Origin: Caballeronia udeis
Lineage (GTDB): Bacteria; Pseudomonadota; Gammaproteobacteria; Burkholderiales; Burkholderiaceae
Direction: 5' to 3'
Length of the DNA stretch: 64,000 bases
Assembly: GCF_001544555.2 (NCBI RefSeq)
Contig: NZ_FCOK02000005.1
Coordinates: 1-64,000 of the forward strand
Part shown: positions 34,263 through 43,542 of the stretch, one piece after another
Layout: the number at the start of each line of letters is the position of its first letter
Position numbering within the stretch: position 1 is the stretch's first letter
Notes under the pieces: generated by a model
What the model was told of the DNA's origin: nothing
The model's database searches: none
The model's input: the letters and a program-made list of their open reading frames with translations, nothing else
Made by a program: the position numbers and the translations under genes

Positions 34263-35990
34263 TCAATAGCCGAGCGCGAGTCCCGAGTTACGACGCGGAT
34301 CGTTCGCGCCATAGAAACGATTCTTGCCGACCGGCTTGCCGCCCAGCGACGGCGCGCCCACCAGAATTGCCGCTACGTGGTTGGCCGGTTGCGGACCCGA
34401 GAACTTCTGACCCCATCCTTCCAGGATCTTCTGCGTGTCGGGGCTCAGCGTGAAGCGTTCGAGATTCGTCGTTTCCGGCAGCCATTGCTGATGAAAACGC
34501 GGTGCATCCACAGCTTCCTGAATGTTCATGCCGTAGTCGATCACGTTAAGCATGGTCAGGAGCGTAGCGGTAATGATGCGGCTGCCGCCCGGCGTACCGA
34601 CCACCATCACGGTCTTGCCGTCCTTCGTGACAATCGTCGGGCTCATGGACGACAACGGACGCCGGCCCGGGCCAATAGCGTTGGCCTCGCCCTGCACCAG
34701 CCCGTACATGTTCGGCACACCGACCTTCGACGTGAAGTCGTCCATCTCGTCGTTGAGCATCACGCCCGTCTTGTTCGCCATCACGCCCGAGCCGAACCAG
34801 TCATTAAGCGTATAGGTCACCGAAACCGCGTTGCCCCATTTGTCGACGATCGAATAGTGGGTGGTGTTCGTGCCTTCATGAGGAGCCACGCCCGGCTTGA
34901 TTTCCTGCGACACCCCCGCCTTATGCGGATCGATTGCAGCGCGGATCTTGGCCGCATAGTCCTTGTCGAGCAGACGGTCCAGCGGGTTTTTCACGAAATC
35001 GGGGTCACCCAGATAGCTGTTGCGGTCCACATAAGCGTGGCGCATTGCCTCGATCTGGTACTGCATGGCCTGGGCTGAACGGAAGCCGAGGCTTTGCATC
35101 GGATAATCCTCGAGGATATTCATGATCTCGCAGATAGCGACTCCGCCCGAGCTCGGCGGCGGCGCCGAGACCACGTGGTAACCGCGATAATCGCACTCGA
35201 TCGGCGCGAGTTCGCGCGTCTTGTACTGGTCGAGGTCGGCCTGCGTGATGATGCCCTTGCCGGTTTGCGTTGAAGAGACCAGCGCATGGGCTACCCAGCC
35301 TTTATAGAAACCGTCGGGACCCTTGGTGCTGATCTCGCGCAGGGTCTTCGCCAGGTCTCTTTGCACGAGCCGCTGGCCCACCTGGAACGGCTCGCCGTGG
35401 TTCAGGAAGATCGAGCCGGAGCCGTTCGGGTCCTTCTTGAAGTCGTCCGTGGCGGTCCCGAGGATATCGACGTCGCCCTGGTCGAGCACGAAGCCTTCCT
35501 GAGCGTATTTGATTGCCGGGGCGATGAGATCGGCGCGCTTCATCGTGCCGTATTTCGTCAGCGCCATTTCCATGCCGGACACCGTACCCGGCACGCCGAC
35601 CGCCAGGTAGCCCTTGGTGCTCAGGCCCGGGATCACGTTGCCGTCCTTGTCCAGGTACATGTTCGCGGTGGCGGCCAGCGGTGCTTTTTCGCGGAAGTCG
35701 AGGAAGGTCCGGCGGCCGTCGGCGAGCTGGATCGTCATGAAACCGCCGCCGCCGATGTTGCCGGCCGCAGGGTAAACCACGGCGAGTGCGTAGCCGACAG
35801 CAACGGCCGCGTCGACTGCGTTGCCGCCGTCCTTGAGCACGTCGACGCCAATGCGCGTGGCGAGATGCTGGGCTGTGACGACCATGCCGTTCTCGGCGGC
35901 AACGGGGGCTTGCGAAGCGGCTTGGGCCCCGGCATAGCAAAGGGCGAGCGCCGCCGCGAGAAGCGACTGGGCTAGACGATCGAATTTCAT
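34263..35990 (-). CDS. ggt: Gamma-glutamyltransferase
   Basis: A 575-residue periplasmic enzyme that cleaves or transfers the gamma-glutamyl group of glutathione and related compounds. A signal peptide (first 25 residues, ending AQA) leads into the large subunit. Autocleavage is expected before Thr376 in GTNTTHYSIVDKWGNAV, which becomes the catalytic N-terminal nucleophile of the small subunit. GPGRRPLSSMSPTIV and GTPGGSRIITATLLTMLNV, both diagnostic, lie in the small subunit. Released cysteinylglycine could supply sulfur to the organosulfur genes downstream in the window. A 45-bp near-perfect palindrome (36043-36087) lies in its upstream region. Confidence 0.93.
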   Translation of the reverse strand: MKFDRLAQSLLAAALALCYAGAQAASQAPVAAENGMVVTAQHLATRIGVDVLKDGGNAVDAAVAVGYALAVVYPAAGNIGGGGFMTIQLADGRRTFLDFREKAPLAATANMYLDKDGNVIPGLSTKGYLAVGVPGTVSGMEMALTKYGTMKRADLIAPAIKYAQEGFVLDQGDVDILGTATDDFKKDPNGSGSIFLNHGEPFQVGQRLVQRDLAKTLREISTKGPDGFYKGWVAHALVSSTQTGKGIITQADLDQYKTRELAPIECDYRGYHVVSAPPPSSGGVAICEIMNILEDYPMQSLGFRSAQAMQYQIEAMRHAYVDRNSYLGDPDFVKNPLDRLLDKDYAAKIRAAIDPHKAGVSQEIKPGVAPHEGTNTTHYSIVDKWGNAVSVTYTLNDWFGSGVMANKTGVMLNDEMDDFTSKVGVPNMYGLVQGEANAIGPGRRPLSSMSPTIVTKDGKTVMVVGTPGGSRIITATLLTMLNVIDYGMNIQEAVDAPRFHQQWLPETTNLERFTLSPDTQKILEGWGQKFSGPQPANHVAAILVGAPSLGGKPVGKNRFYGANDPRRNSGLALGY

Positions 35991-36042
35991 TGTTGAATGT
36001 CCGTTGCTGAATAAATGAGGGGAGCGAGAGAGCGCTGATGCA

Positions 36043-36087
36043 GCGGTGACCTGGCGTCCCGTTTAAAACGGGGCGCCAGGTCACCGC
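36043..36087. repeat. 45-bp near-perfect palindrome
   Basis: The left arm begins GCGGTGACCTGGCG and the right arm ends CGCCAGGTCACCGC. Inside these 14-bp arms a single T/G mismatch is followed by CCCGTTT-A-AAACGGG. The whole element is 22+1+22 bases with one mismatch. It lies 61 bases after the GNAT stop and 52 bases before the ggt start codon on the minus strand. It may act as the GNAT terminator, as an attenuator in the ggt leader, or as a dispersed hairpin repeat. No U-tract follows. Confidence 0.8.
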
Positions 36088-36148
36088 GCACGATACCAAC
36101 AAAGATTACAAACGGGAACCCGCAAAAGCCGCAGTAGAAAAACCTGGC

Positions 36149-36871
36149 CTAGCCTGCCTTGGAGAGCTGAGCGCGCAGGTCGGTCAGCGACTTGCGCTGC
36201 TGCCCTTGCTCATCGAAGTTCTCCGGCGCGAGCCATTGTTCGAATGCGGCGCGTACCGTGGGCCATTCGCTGTCGATGACGGAAAACCACGCGGTATCCC
36301 GTGTTCGCCCCTTGTAGAGCACGGCCTGGCGGAAGATGCCTTCGAACTGAAAACCGAGCCGCGCCGCCGCTTGCCGCGAGGGTGCGTTCAATGCATCGCA
36401 CTTCCATTCGTAACGGCGGTAGCCGAGTTCATCGAATGCATGTTTCATCAACAGGTACTGGGCTTCCGTTGAGACCGGCGTGCGTTTGAGCAGCGGCGAG
36501 AACGCCACGCTGCCCACTTCAATAACGCCATTGGCCCGGTCGATCCGCATCAGCGCGAGGGTGCCGATTGCAGTTCCCCTCTTCAGGTCGATGACCGCAT
36601 AGTGCTGGGGATCGGGACTCACCGCGGCACGTTCGACAAACTCGCGATAGCTCGCGGCATCGTCGAATGGGCCGACCGGCATGTAGGTCCAGTCACGGCC
36701 ATCCGGGGCTTCGCTATAGGCGGCGAAGAGGTCCGCTGCGTGGTGCGGCTCGAGCGGCTCCAGCCGGCAATACTGCCCTTCGACGGGATTGCGCGGCGGA
36801 TGCACGCGCGCGGTCCAGTGGGGCACGGACTCGCCAACGGGTTGCTGATACTGATTCAGGGTGCTGGGCAT
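36149..36871 (-). CDS. GNAT family N-acetyltransferase (RimJ/RimL type)
   Basis: A 240-residue acetyltransferase of the RimJ/RimL group. It shows CRLEPLEPHHAADLFAAY at the front, YAVIDLKRGTAIGTLALMRID in the acetyl-CoA core and NAPSRQAAARLGFQFEGIFRQAVLYKGRTRDTAWFSV toward the end. Substrates in this group include ribosomal proteins, amino acids and small amines; none can be chosen here. AAGGAACC just upstream supports ATG 36871. It is divergent from the MocR-type regulator at 37067. Confidence 0.85.
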   Translation of the reverse strand: MPSTLNQYQQPVGESVPHWTARVHPPRNPVEGQYCRLEPLEPHHAADLFAAYSEAPDGRDWTYMPVGPFDDAASYREFVERAAVSPDPQHYAVIDLKRGTAIGTLALMRIDRANGVIEVGSVAFSPLLKRTPVSTEAQYLLMKHAFDELGYRRYEWKCDALNAPSRQAAARLGFQFEGIFRQAVLYKGRTRDTAWFSVIDSEWPTVRAAFEQWLAPENFDEQGQQRKSLTDLRAQLSKAG

Positions 36872-36965
36872 AACGGTTCCTTGCAGCATGGGGCGGGGAC
36901 ACAGGGTGGGACATAAAGCAGGGGTTCACGCAAAACGCGGGCAAAGCATGTGCTAACGTACGCGC

Positions 36966-36996
36966 ATCATGGAACCTTAAAAAGTGCCACATTCCA
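36966..36996. promoter_or_regulatory. Inverted repeat CATGGAA-N17-TTCCATG
   Basis: Perfect 7-bp arms (36966-36972 and 36990-36996) lie in the divergent region between the GNAT and MocR genes, 70 bases upstream of the MocR start. MocR/PdxR regulators bind repeated sites in such divergent regions, so this is a candidate operator. Confidence 0.45.
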
Positions 36997-37066
36997 TGTT
37001 TTTCATGGCTCCACGCTCGTGGCTTCGCCTGCTGGCGTGCTCCTCCCCATTCCGCTCATGATCCTC

Positions 37067-38542
37067 ATGACTACCGCTGCTTCCTCGCCTGTGCCGCAGA
37101 CCCTGCTCGAGGCGCCGCTCGCCAAAGGGCCCGGCGCGGCGCCCATGCAACGCCAGTTGCACCATCGCTTCAAGGAGGCGATCCTCGGCGGCCACCTCGC
37201 GCCGGGCAGCCGCCTCCCTGGGTCGCGCGCGCTGGCCGAGGCGCTGTCGATTTCCCGTAACACGGTGACCGCCGCCTACGACCTGCTGGCGGCAGAGGGA
37301 TATGTGCAACCTGACCGGCAAGGCACCCGGGTAGCGACGCTGTCGCGCCCGGCGCCACCGCGCGGCAAGCGCCAGGCGCTGGCGGCGCCGGCCACCTCGC
37401 AGCGGCTGACGGGCATTCAAGCCTCCGCGCCGCCGGCCGATGGGGTTGCTGCATTGCGCCCTGGTGTGCCGGCCTTGTCGCATTTCCCGCTGGCTGCGTG
37501 GCGCCGTGCGATCGACCGTGCGATTCGAAACGCGGGGCCATCGGCTCTCGGTTACGGTGATCCTCCGGGTGAGCCGGCGCTGCGTGCGTCCATTGCCCGG
37601 CATCTGGGCATCGCCCGGGGTGTGCGATGCGATCCGGCTCAGGTGGTCATCACCGAGGGCGCGCAGGAAGCGCTCTCGCTCTGCGTGCGTTTGCTGACCA
37701 ATGCCGGCGATACGGCGTGGATCGAAGATCCGGGTTATCGCGGAGCGAAGGCGGCCATGCGCGCGGGCGACCTGCACATGGTGCCCATGCGCGTTGATGC
37801 CGATGGCCTGATCGCCGATGAAAACGACTGGAAGACGCAGCCGCCACGGCTGATCTACACCACGCCTTCGCATCAGTATCCCGCGGGCGCGGTGCTGACT
37901 GTCGCGCGGCGCCTTGAGCTGATCGCGAAGGCACAGCACCATGGGACGTGGATCATCGAAGACGACTACGACAGCGAATTCCGCCACGCCGGCGAGCCTA
38001 TTGGCGCCATGCAGGGTTTGGTAGCGCAGGCGCCCGTGCTGTACGTGGGCACGTTCAGCAAGACGATGTTTCCGTCGTTACGCCTGGGGTTTCTTGTGCT
38101 GCCGGAAACACTGGTGGCGCAGATGCGCATGCCTCTGGACGACATGCTGCGAGGCGGCCACCGTCATGAACAGCTTGCACTGGCCGAGTTCATTGAAAGC
38201 GGCCAGTTCAGCCGGCATCTGGGCCGCATGCGGCGTTTGTACCGCGACAGGCAGCACGCGTTGAGAGAAGCGCTGACCCGCCACTTGCCGATGATGCATG
38301 TGATTGAAGGCGGGTATTGCGGCTTGCACTTAACGGTACGGCTGCCGGCGTGTTACCCCGACCGCGAGATTGCCGACGCAGCCCGGCAGCACGGTATAGC
38401 CCCCGCTCCGTTATCCAGTTTTGCGCTGCAGTCCAAGCCCGAGGACAACGGCCTCGTGCTTGGGTATGGGAATACATCGGCGGAATTGTTCGAGCCTTTG
38501 GTCCGGCTTCTGGCCAGGCTGGTGCGGGGGGTGAAGGTTTAG
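37067..38542 (+). CDS. MocR/PdxR-type regulator (GntR HTH + aminotransferase domain)
   Basis: A regulator of about 491 residues. A GntR winged helix (QRQLHHRFKEAILGGHLAPGSRLPGSRALAEALSISRNTVTAAYDLL) leads into a long Ala/Pro/Arg linker and a fold-type-I aminotransferase domain. That domain includes ITEGAQEALSLCVRLL, YTTPSHQYPAGAVL, IIEDDYDSEFR and the PLP lysine in YVGTFSKTMFPSLRLGF. Such proteins sense PLP or an amino-acid-PLP adduct and regulate vitamin B6, GABA or taurine genes. The start may be ATG 37058 or 37067; neither has a clear ribosome site. The divergent GNAT gene is the obvious target. Confidence 0.9.
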   Translation: MTTAASSPVPQTLLEAPLAKGPGAAPMQRQLHHRFKEAILGGHLAPGSRLPGSRALAEALSISRNTVTAAYDLLAAEGYVQPDRQGTRVATLSRPAPPRGKRQALAAPATSQRLTGIQASAPPADGVAALRPGVPALSHFPLAAWRRAIDRAIRNAGPSALGYGDPPGEPALRASIARHLGIARGVRCDPAQVVITEGAQEALSLCVRLLTNAGDTAWIEDPGYRGAKAAMRAGDLHMVPMRVDADGLIADENDWKTQPPRLIYTTPSHQYPAGAVLTVARRLELIAKAQHHGTWIIEDDYDSEFRHAGEPIGAMQGLVAQAPVLYVGTFSKTMFPSLRLGFLVLPETLVAQMRMPLDDMLRGGHRHEQLALAEFIESGQFSRHLGRMRRLYRDRQHALREALTRHLPMMHVIEGGYCGLHLTVRLPACYPDREIADAARQHGIAPAPLSSFALQSKPEDNGLVLGYGNTSAELFEPLVRLLARLVRGVKV

Positions 38543-38557
38543 AAGCGGTGGACTGCT

Positions 38558-39613
38558 CTAAACCAGCACATCGGAAAACACCCGGTTAGCGAAGTGGGCC
38601 GAATCCGTGCTGCCGTTCAACACGCCCACGGTCTTCAAATCGTCCGCGTACAGCGCGATTTCCTTCTTGAACGCGTCGCCGGTCGGATGATGATGATCCG
38701 TATGGCTCTTGAGCATGGCCGTCAACTGGGCCACGTCCGCTTGCGGTGCGTACTGCGCAAAGATCGTCGCTGCTTCCGCGGGATGGTTCGCAGTCCATTC
38801 CGTTGCGTCGAGCAAAGCCTGCGTCAACGCCTGGGCCGCCGCGCGATCCTTCCTCACCAGTGTCCCACGCACGCCGAGCACGCAGCACACCCGCGTCTGA
38901 TACTCGCCGCACAGGTTATTGGAGACCTCGTACAGATGATCCGATTCCCGCAGCAGCCAGATGGTCGGGTCTCCGTCCGCAATCGCGTGGACCTCGCCCT
39001 TCTTCAACGCCTCGCCCAGCAGGTTGGCGGGGTACTGCCTCCAGCGAACCTCGCTGTCCGGATCAATGCCGATCTTTTTCAGCGTGATAGCAAAGAAGTT
39101 CTTGGTGGGGCTGGCCATGTCACTCACCCCCACAATCTTGCCGCGCAAGCCCGGCAGATCGACAATTCCCGAACTGCGCGTCGCGAGCAGGCGCATGCAG
39201 CCGCCGTGAATGCCGGCAGTAAGCTTGACGTCGAAGCCCTGTTCCAGCGGCTTGATCCACCGCAGCGCCATGCCAACACCGGCATCCGACTTGCCGGTCG
39301 CAATGGCTTCGAGCAACTGGTCCGTCGACCCGGCGAAGTTGATCAGCTCAACGTCCAGGCCACGCTTGGCAAAGAAGCCTTGCTTGACCGCCACCGGTAC
39401 CGGCGCCGTACAAATCGATCCGGCGTTCCACGATAACTTCAACTGTTTCAACGTGCTGTCGTCGGCACGCGCAGGCAGTCCGGCAAGGCCAAACGACGCC
39501 CCGCCAAGTGCCGCAGCCCCAGCGGTCCACGCAGTCTTGCGCAGCCACGCGCGGCGCGAAATATTCTCCGGCACGGCGGCTCTCTCGCCACCGTCGGCAT
39601 CAGGACGATTCAT
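38558..39613 (-). CDS. Tat-signal ABC substrate-binding protein (sulfonate/nitrate type)
   Basis: A 351-residue binding protein of the NMT1/SsuA/TauA fold. A twin-arginine signal SRRAWLRKTAWTAGAAALGG (about residues 18-37) precedes LKLSWNAGSICTAPVPVAVKQGFFAKRGLDVELINFAGSTDQLLEAIATGKSDAGVGM, the family core. GGAG upstream supports ATG 39613 over a TTG at 39616. It is the last gene of a minus-strand set with ATPase, permease and a flavin monooxygenase, and is 85 bases from the ATPase gene. An alkanesulfonate or another sulfur compound is likely; nitrate-type ligands cannot be excluded. Confidence 0.87.
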   Translation of the reverse strand: MNRPDADGGERAAVPENISRRAWLRKTAWTAGAAALGGASFGLAGLPARADDSTLKQLKLSWNAGSICTAPVPVAVKQGFFAKRGLDVELINFAGSTDQLLEAIATGKSDAGVGMALRWIKPLEQGFDVKLTAGIHGGCMRLLATRSSGIVDLPGLRGKIVGVSDMASPTKNFFAITLKKIGIDPDSEVRWRQYPANLLGEALKKGEVHAIADGDPTIWLLRESDHLYEVSNNLCGEYQTRVCCVLGVRGTLVRKDRAAAQALTQALLDATEWTANHPAEAATIFAQYAPQADVAQLTAMLKSHTDHHHPTGDAFKKEIALYADDLKTVGVLNGSTDSAHFANRVFSDVLV

Positions 39614-39698
39614 CAAACATTCTCCACAGGTCGTTCGTTATTGTTGGCTTGTCTACGTGTTCCGGTCGGGTAATTGAGTTGCCAACGCACCCGCCCCC

Positions 39699-40559
39699 TC
39701 AAGCAACCAGACCGAGTAACGCAAGCACTTCGCGCCTGAGTTCAACCAGCCTGGGGTCGTCGCGATGACGCGGATACGGCGCGTCATTGCGCACTTCCGC
39801 CGTCACGCGCGCCGGACGCTCGCTGAAAACGATCACCCGGTTCGCGAGGAACAACGCCTCTTCCACATCGTGTGTCACAAGCAGGACGGAGAAACGCGCA
39901 TCCAGCCACAACTTCACCAGCTCTCCCTGCATGCGCAGCCGCGTAAGAGAGTCCAGCTTGCCAAAGGGCTCATCGAGTACAAGCAACTCGGGATCGTTGA
40001 CAAGCGCGCGCGCCAGCGCAACACGCTGCGCCATGCCCCCGGACAACTGATGCGGATACGCCGCTTCAAAGTCCGTCAGGCCGACCAGTTGCAACGCGGC
40101 GTCGATGCGTTGTTCCGCCGAACGCTCCCCTGCCGGAAGAGGCTCGACCGACCGGTCCCGGCTCCACGGAAACCGCCTGCGCCTTCGCTGCGCCTCCGGG
40201 CCAAGGCCGACATTGGCGCGCACCGTGCGCCACGGATACAAGGTCGGGTCCTGGAACACCACGACCCGCGACGGGTCCGGACCGCGTATGGCGACCCCGT
40301 TCGACGACACCGTGCCAACCGCGGGAGCATCGAGTCCGGCAACGAGTCGGAGCAGGGTCGACTTGCCGCAACCGCTCGGCCCTAGCAACGCGACGAACTC
40401 ACCCGGGGCGACCGAGAAGCTGACGTCGTCGAGAACCGGCAGCGCTGCACCGTGCAGCGAGAACCGGTGGCTGACGTCGCTGACGTCGATACGCGCACCG
40501 GTTGCCGCGGCCTTGAATGCCGGCTGTGCTGCTTGCGCGATGCCTTGCGTGCTTACCAT
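39699..40559 (-). CDS. ABC transporter ATP-binding protein (SsuB/TauB type)
   Basis: A 286-residue ATPase: Walker A GPSGCGKST, Q-loop VFQDPTLYPWRTV, signature LSGGMAQRVALARALVND, Walker B LLVLDEPFGKLDSLTR and switch [15 protein letters not shown]. The WR in the Q-loop and the EEALFLA switch are typical of sulfonate, taurine and nitrate importers. Its ATG overlaps the permease stop (ATGGTAA, 40553-40559), so translation is coupled. Confidence 0.92.
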   Translation of the reverse strand: MVSTQGIAQAAQPAFKAAATGARIDVSDVSHRFSLHGAALPVLDDVSFSVAPGEFVALLGPSGCGKSTLLRLVAGLDAPAVGTVSSNGVAIRGPDPSRVVVFQDPTLYPWRTVRANVGLGPEAQRRRRRFPWSRDRSVEPLPAGERSAEQRIDAALQLVGLTDFEAAYPHQLSGGMAQRVALARALVNDPELLVLDEPFGKLDSLTRLRMQGELVKLWLDARFSVLLVTHDVEEALFLANRVIVFSERPARVTAEVRNDAPYPRHRDDPRLVELRREVLALLGLVA

Positions 40560-41644
40560 TTCAACAACCCCTTCTGCCAGGCGAGTAACCGGTCTCTAAA
40601 GCGGAACAGCAACGTGATCAGCCCGGAGCACATCAGCGCCATCACCAGCAACGCGGCGTACATGTTCGAATAAGCCGCCCATCCCTGCGCCCATTGCAAA
40701 TACCAGCCGAGCCCTGCCTTGACGCCCATCATCTCCGCCACGATCAGCACGGAAAACGACGCGCCCAGTCCCATGAAAAGCCCGACGAACACAGACGGCA
40801 ACGCGGCCGGTATCGCAACCTTCAGGATCAGGAAACCGGGCCGTGCACCGAGCGTGCGGGCGATGTCGTAGAACGCGCTGTTGACCCCGGCCACGCCCGA
40901 CCACGTGAGCACGGCCACGGGGAAGCCGGTGGCGAGCGCGATCAGGAACACACTGGCGCTGAAGCTCGACGGAAAGAAAAAGAACGCCAGCGGCAACCAG
41001 GCGGTGGCGGGCAATGGACCGATCAGTCTCAATACCGGATGCAGCCAGTACCCCACCACTCGCGACCAGCCGATGCCGACTCCCGTCACAAAGCCCACCA
41101 CGGCTCCGATCACATAACCGTAAGCAAGCAATCCGAATGAATGGGCGATGCTTGAACCAAGGCGCGGGAAATCATCGAAAAAAACGGCGATCAGCGATTG
41201 CGGCGGGGCAAAAAACGGCCGCGGCAGCCATTCGAGTTTCGCAGTGAGTACTTCCCAGGCCGTCACACCCACCGCGAGCGCGACGAGCCAGGGCATGGCC
41301 GCGAGCCATCGTTCGGCGCGTGATGGAGACGTATCGGGCTGACGCGCCAGGAGGCTTCTGCGGGCCGTCACGCCTATCAGCAGCGCGGTCGCCGCGAGCA
41401 CCAGCTTGAGGACCAGAAGATGACTGGTGTAGGGCCAGTCACCGGCGTCAGGCCACCAGTGCGTCAGACCTGCGCTGACAAGCCACGCGAGCGCGGCCAG
41501 CCACGCCGGCAGCAGGCTCCTGCTCGTCTCGCTCGAAGACGCCGCGCTTACGCGGGCCGGTTGCGTCCGGATACCCGCCGCTTGCGGCTGGAAGCCGACG
41601 CCGGGGTGTCCGGAGGCTGAATCGAAATGAGGAGTGCCGGACAT
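40553..41644 (-). CDS. ABC transporter permease (SsuC/TauC type)
   Basis: A 363-residue permease, about 100 longer than usual. The extension carries two extra hydrophobic segments near the N terminus (LLPAWLAALAWLVSAGLTHW and LLVLKLVLAATALLIGVTA) before the standard six-helix core, which contains the docking loop FYDIARTLGARPGFLILKVAIPAALPSVFVGL. ATG 41644 is followed by a plausible start; an upstream ATG at 41686 would add 14 residues. Co-translated with the ATPase. Confidence 0.87.
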   Translation of the reverse strand: MSGTPHFDSASGHPGVGFQPQAAGIRTQPARVSAASSSETSRSLLPAWLAALAWLVSAGLTHWWPDAGDWPYTSHLLVLKLVLAATALLIGVTARRSLLARQPDTSPSRAERWLAAMPWLVALAVGVTAWEVLTAKLEWLPRPFFAPPQSLIAVFFDDFPRLGSSIAHSFGLLAYGYVIGAVVGFVTGVGIGWSRVVGYWLHPVLRLIGPLPATAWLPLAFFFFPSSFSASVFLIALATGFPVAVLTWSGVAGVNSAFYDIARTLGARPGFLILKVAIPAALPSVFVGLFMGLGASFSVLIVAEMMGVKAGLGWYLQWAQGWAAYSNMYAALLVMALMCSGLITLLFRFRDRLLAWQKGLLKW

Positions 41645-41819
41645 GATGGGGAAGGTCCTCGTTACGTTGAAAGAAGCTCCGTGCACAGCATTGGAGCCCG
41701 GGGTTTCCGCAGCGCGTTACATTGCTACAAACGCCAAGACTAGCGACGCTTCGGTCTCTTAACAATTATTCGTTTGCGATATGTTTATGAGCTCACGCGC
41801 TTTATCGATTGCATGATTG

Positions 41820-43262
41820 TTAGGCGATGCCGGCCTTCTCGCCTTGCCACACGCTATGCGCGTAGAGCGTCTCGTTGAAATCCGGAGGCACGTCTGCGTT
41901 CAGGCGGACTTCGTGACGATCGAGATCGGCAAGAAAAAGATCGCGGCTGATCCGGCTCACCACCGCCGGAATATCGCGCTTCATGCTTGGCACGTCGCCT
42001 ACCGGCACGCCGAAGCTGACAAGACCCGCAGGGTTGTACACGTGAAGGTTCGCTAAATGAGGCGCTGTTCCAGGGATCTTCTCCAGATATTCGTGCGCCG
42101 CGCCGAGATACGGATGAGCGCCGAGATAGTCGTCGCGCTCGTGATCCTCGGGAACGTACCGGTCGCGCCACAAAAGAATGTCCTTCGATACCGCTGAGAG
42201 CTCGGGGCGCACAGCCGGGTCGACAAGGTAGCCCGTACCCGCGATTGCAAAGTCGAACTGGAACTGCTCGTTGCCCACCCGCGCTGCAATACGCCCACCC
42301 TCCACGCTGGCGTGGCTCCAGGCCGCGCCAAGATGCAGATGGAAGTTCGGATGCTTCGTCACGCGTTCAACGGCATCGACCGGCGGCGTGGAGCCTGCCT
42401 TCCGGAAGCGCAACGCCTGACGCCAGCGGAAAGCGTCCGGTAACTGCGGGTAGTTGTCGTACGCACCCGGATACGCTCTAGTACGCGTAATAGGCGCGGC
42501 GGGAACCGCGTCACGACGCACAAAGAGATGCACCTGCGCGGCGCCCGCTTCGAGTGCCGTAGCGGCCGCGTTGAAGGCAGACGCCGCACCGCCGATCACC
42601 GCTACCGTTTTATTCCGCAGCGCCTTGAAATCGATAGCCTCCGAGGTATGCGCGTAAAGCGTGCGCGGCAGGTTCTCGTGCAGCACAGGCGGTACCTGCG
42701 CAGCGCCGTTGCCGGCGACTCCGTTGCACAGGACGACCTTGCGTGCCGTCTCTACATGCTCGTGACCGGCGGCGTTCAGCAGACGCAAACGGAAGTGCGA
42801 GTCCACCGGTTCTATCCGCGTGAGACGTGTGCCATAGCGAACCGGGATCTTCAGGAAGTGGCGATACCACCCGAGATACTCGGCCCAGCGCGCGCGGGGA
42901 ATCCGATCGATATCCGCATACGCCGCGGCTCCCCAGCGCGCTTCGAACCATGCCTGAAAGCTCAATCCCGCGACGCTGAGCTCCGGCCCTATGAGCGTCT
43001 TCGGTGTACGCAGTTTGTTCATGCGCGCCCGGTTGAGCCATACGCCGGCACCCGCTTCGTCAGTTGCCGCATCGATCACCGACACCTTGCCAATACCCGC
43101 GCGCCGCAGCGCGAAAGCGAATGCGGCGCCGGTCTGTCCACCGCCGACGATCACGACGTTGTGGTCGATACCCGCCCGGTCCGGCACCCAGTTATCCGGG
43201 TCGGGACCTGACAGGCGCAGCGCTTCGAGCGCGTTTGCATCGGGATTAGAGGTGGTTGTCAT
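41820..43262 (-). CDS. FAD/NADPH-dependent monooxygenase-like oxidoreductase
   Basis: A 480-residue flavoprotein with two Rossmann sites. The FAD site reads HNVVIVGGGQTGAAFAFALRRAGIGKVSVID (about residues 34-63) and the NADPH site reads KTVAVIGGAASAFNAAATALEAGAAQVHLFVRR (about residue 200). YAHTSEAIDF just before the second site resembles the fingerprint region of class B flavin monooxygenases. It heads the operon of a sulfonate-type ABC transporter (176-base gap), so the imported compound is probably its substrate, with oxygenation next to sulfur or nitrogen possible. It is divergent from a porin gene. No strong ribosome site is seen at ATG 43262. Confidence 0.82.
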   Translation of the reverse strand: MTTTSNPDANALEALRLSGPDPDNWVPDRAGIDHNVVIVGGGQTGAAFAFALRRAGIGKVSVIDAATDEAGAGVWLNRARMNKLRTPKTLIGPELSVAGLSFQAWFEARWGAAAYADIDRIPRARWAEYLGWYRHFLKIPVRYGTRLTRIEPVDSHFRLRLLNAAGHEHVETARKVVLCNGVAGNGAAQVPPVLHENLPRTLYAHTSEAIDFKALRNKTVAVIGGAASAFNAAATALEAGAAQVHLFVRRDAVPAAPITRTRAYPGAYDNYPQLPDAFRWRQALRFRKAGSTPPVDAVERVTKHPNFHLHLGAAWSHASVEGGRIAARVGNEQFQFDFAIAGTGYLVDPAVRPELSAVSKDILLWRDRYVPEDHERDDYLGAHPYLGAAHEYLEKIPGTAPHLANLHVYNPAGLVSFGVPVGDVPSMKRDIPAVVSRISRDLFLADLDRHEVRLNADVPPDFNETLYAHSVWQGEKAGIA

Positions 43263-43542
43263 TGCGTGAGGTCGATCAGGAAAGGGAGAGATGGCCGAGA
43301 TATTGAAAAGGGATACGCGTGCTGGCAACCAAGCAATTCAACTTTGCTTAGACGCTTTTTGCGGAACACATCGACCAGGGAAGCGGCGCTTACATCTTAT
43401 TTTCAAATCACGGCGTCAGTACATTACAAATCAAGATCATATGCATTACGAAGTTTAAATTCATCGTTCATTCCAGCGTCGCCAAACCCTAATATAGGGA
43501 TCCGAAAGATTCGTTAAAACCACCTGGAACAAGAGGACAACA

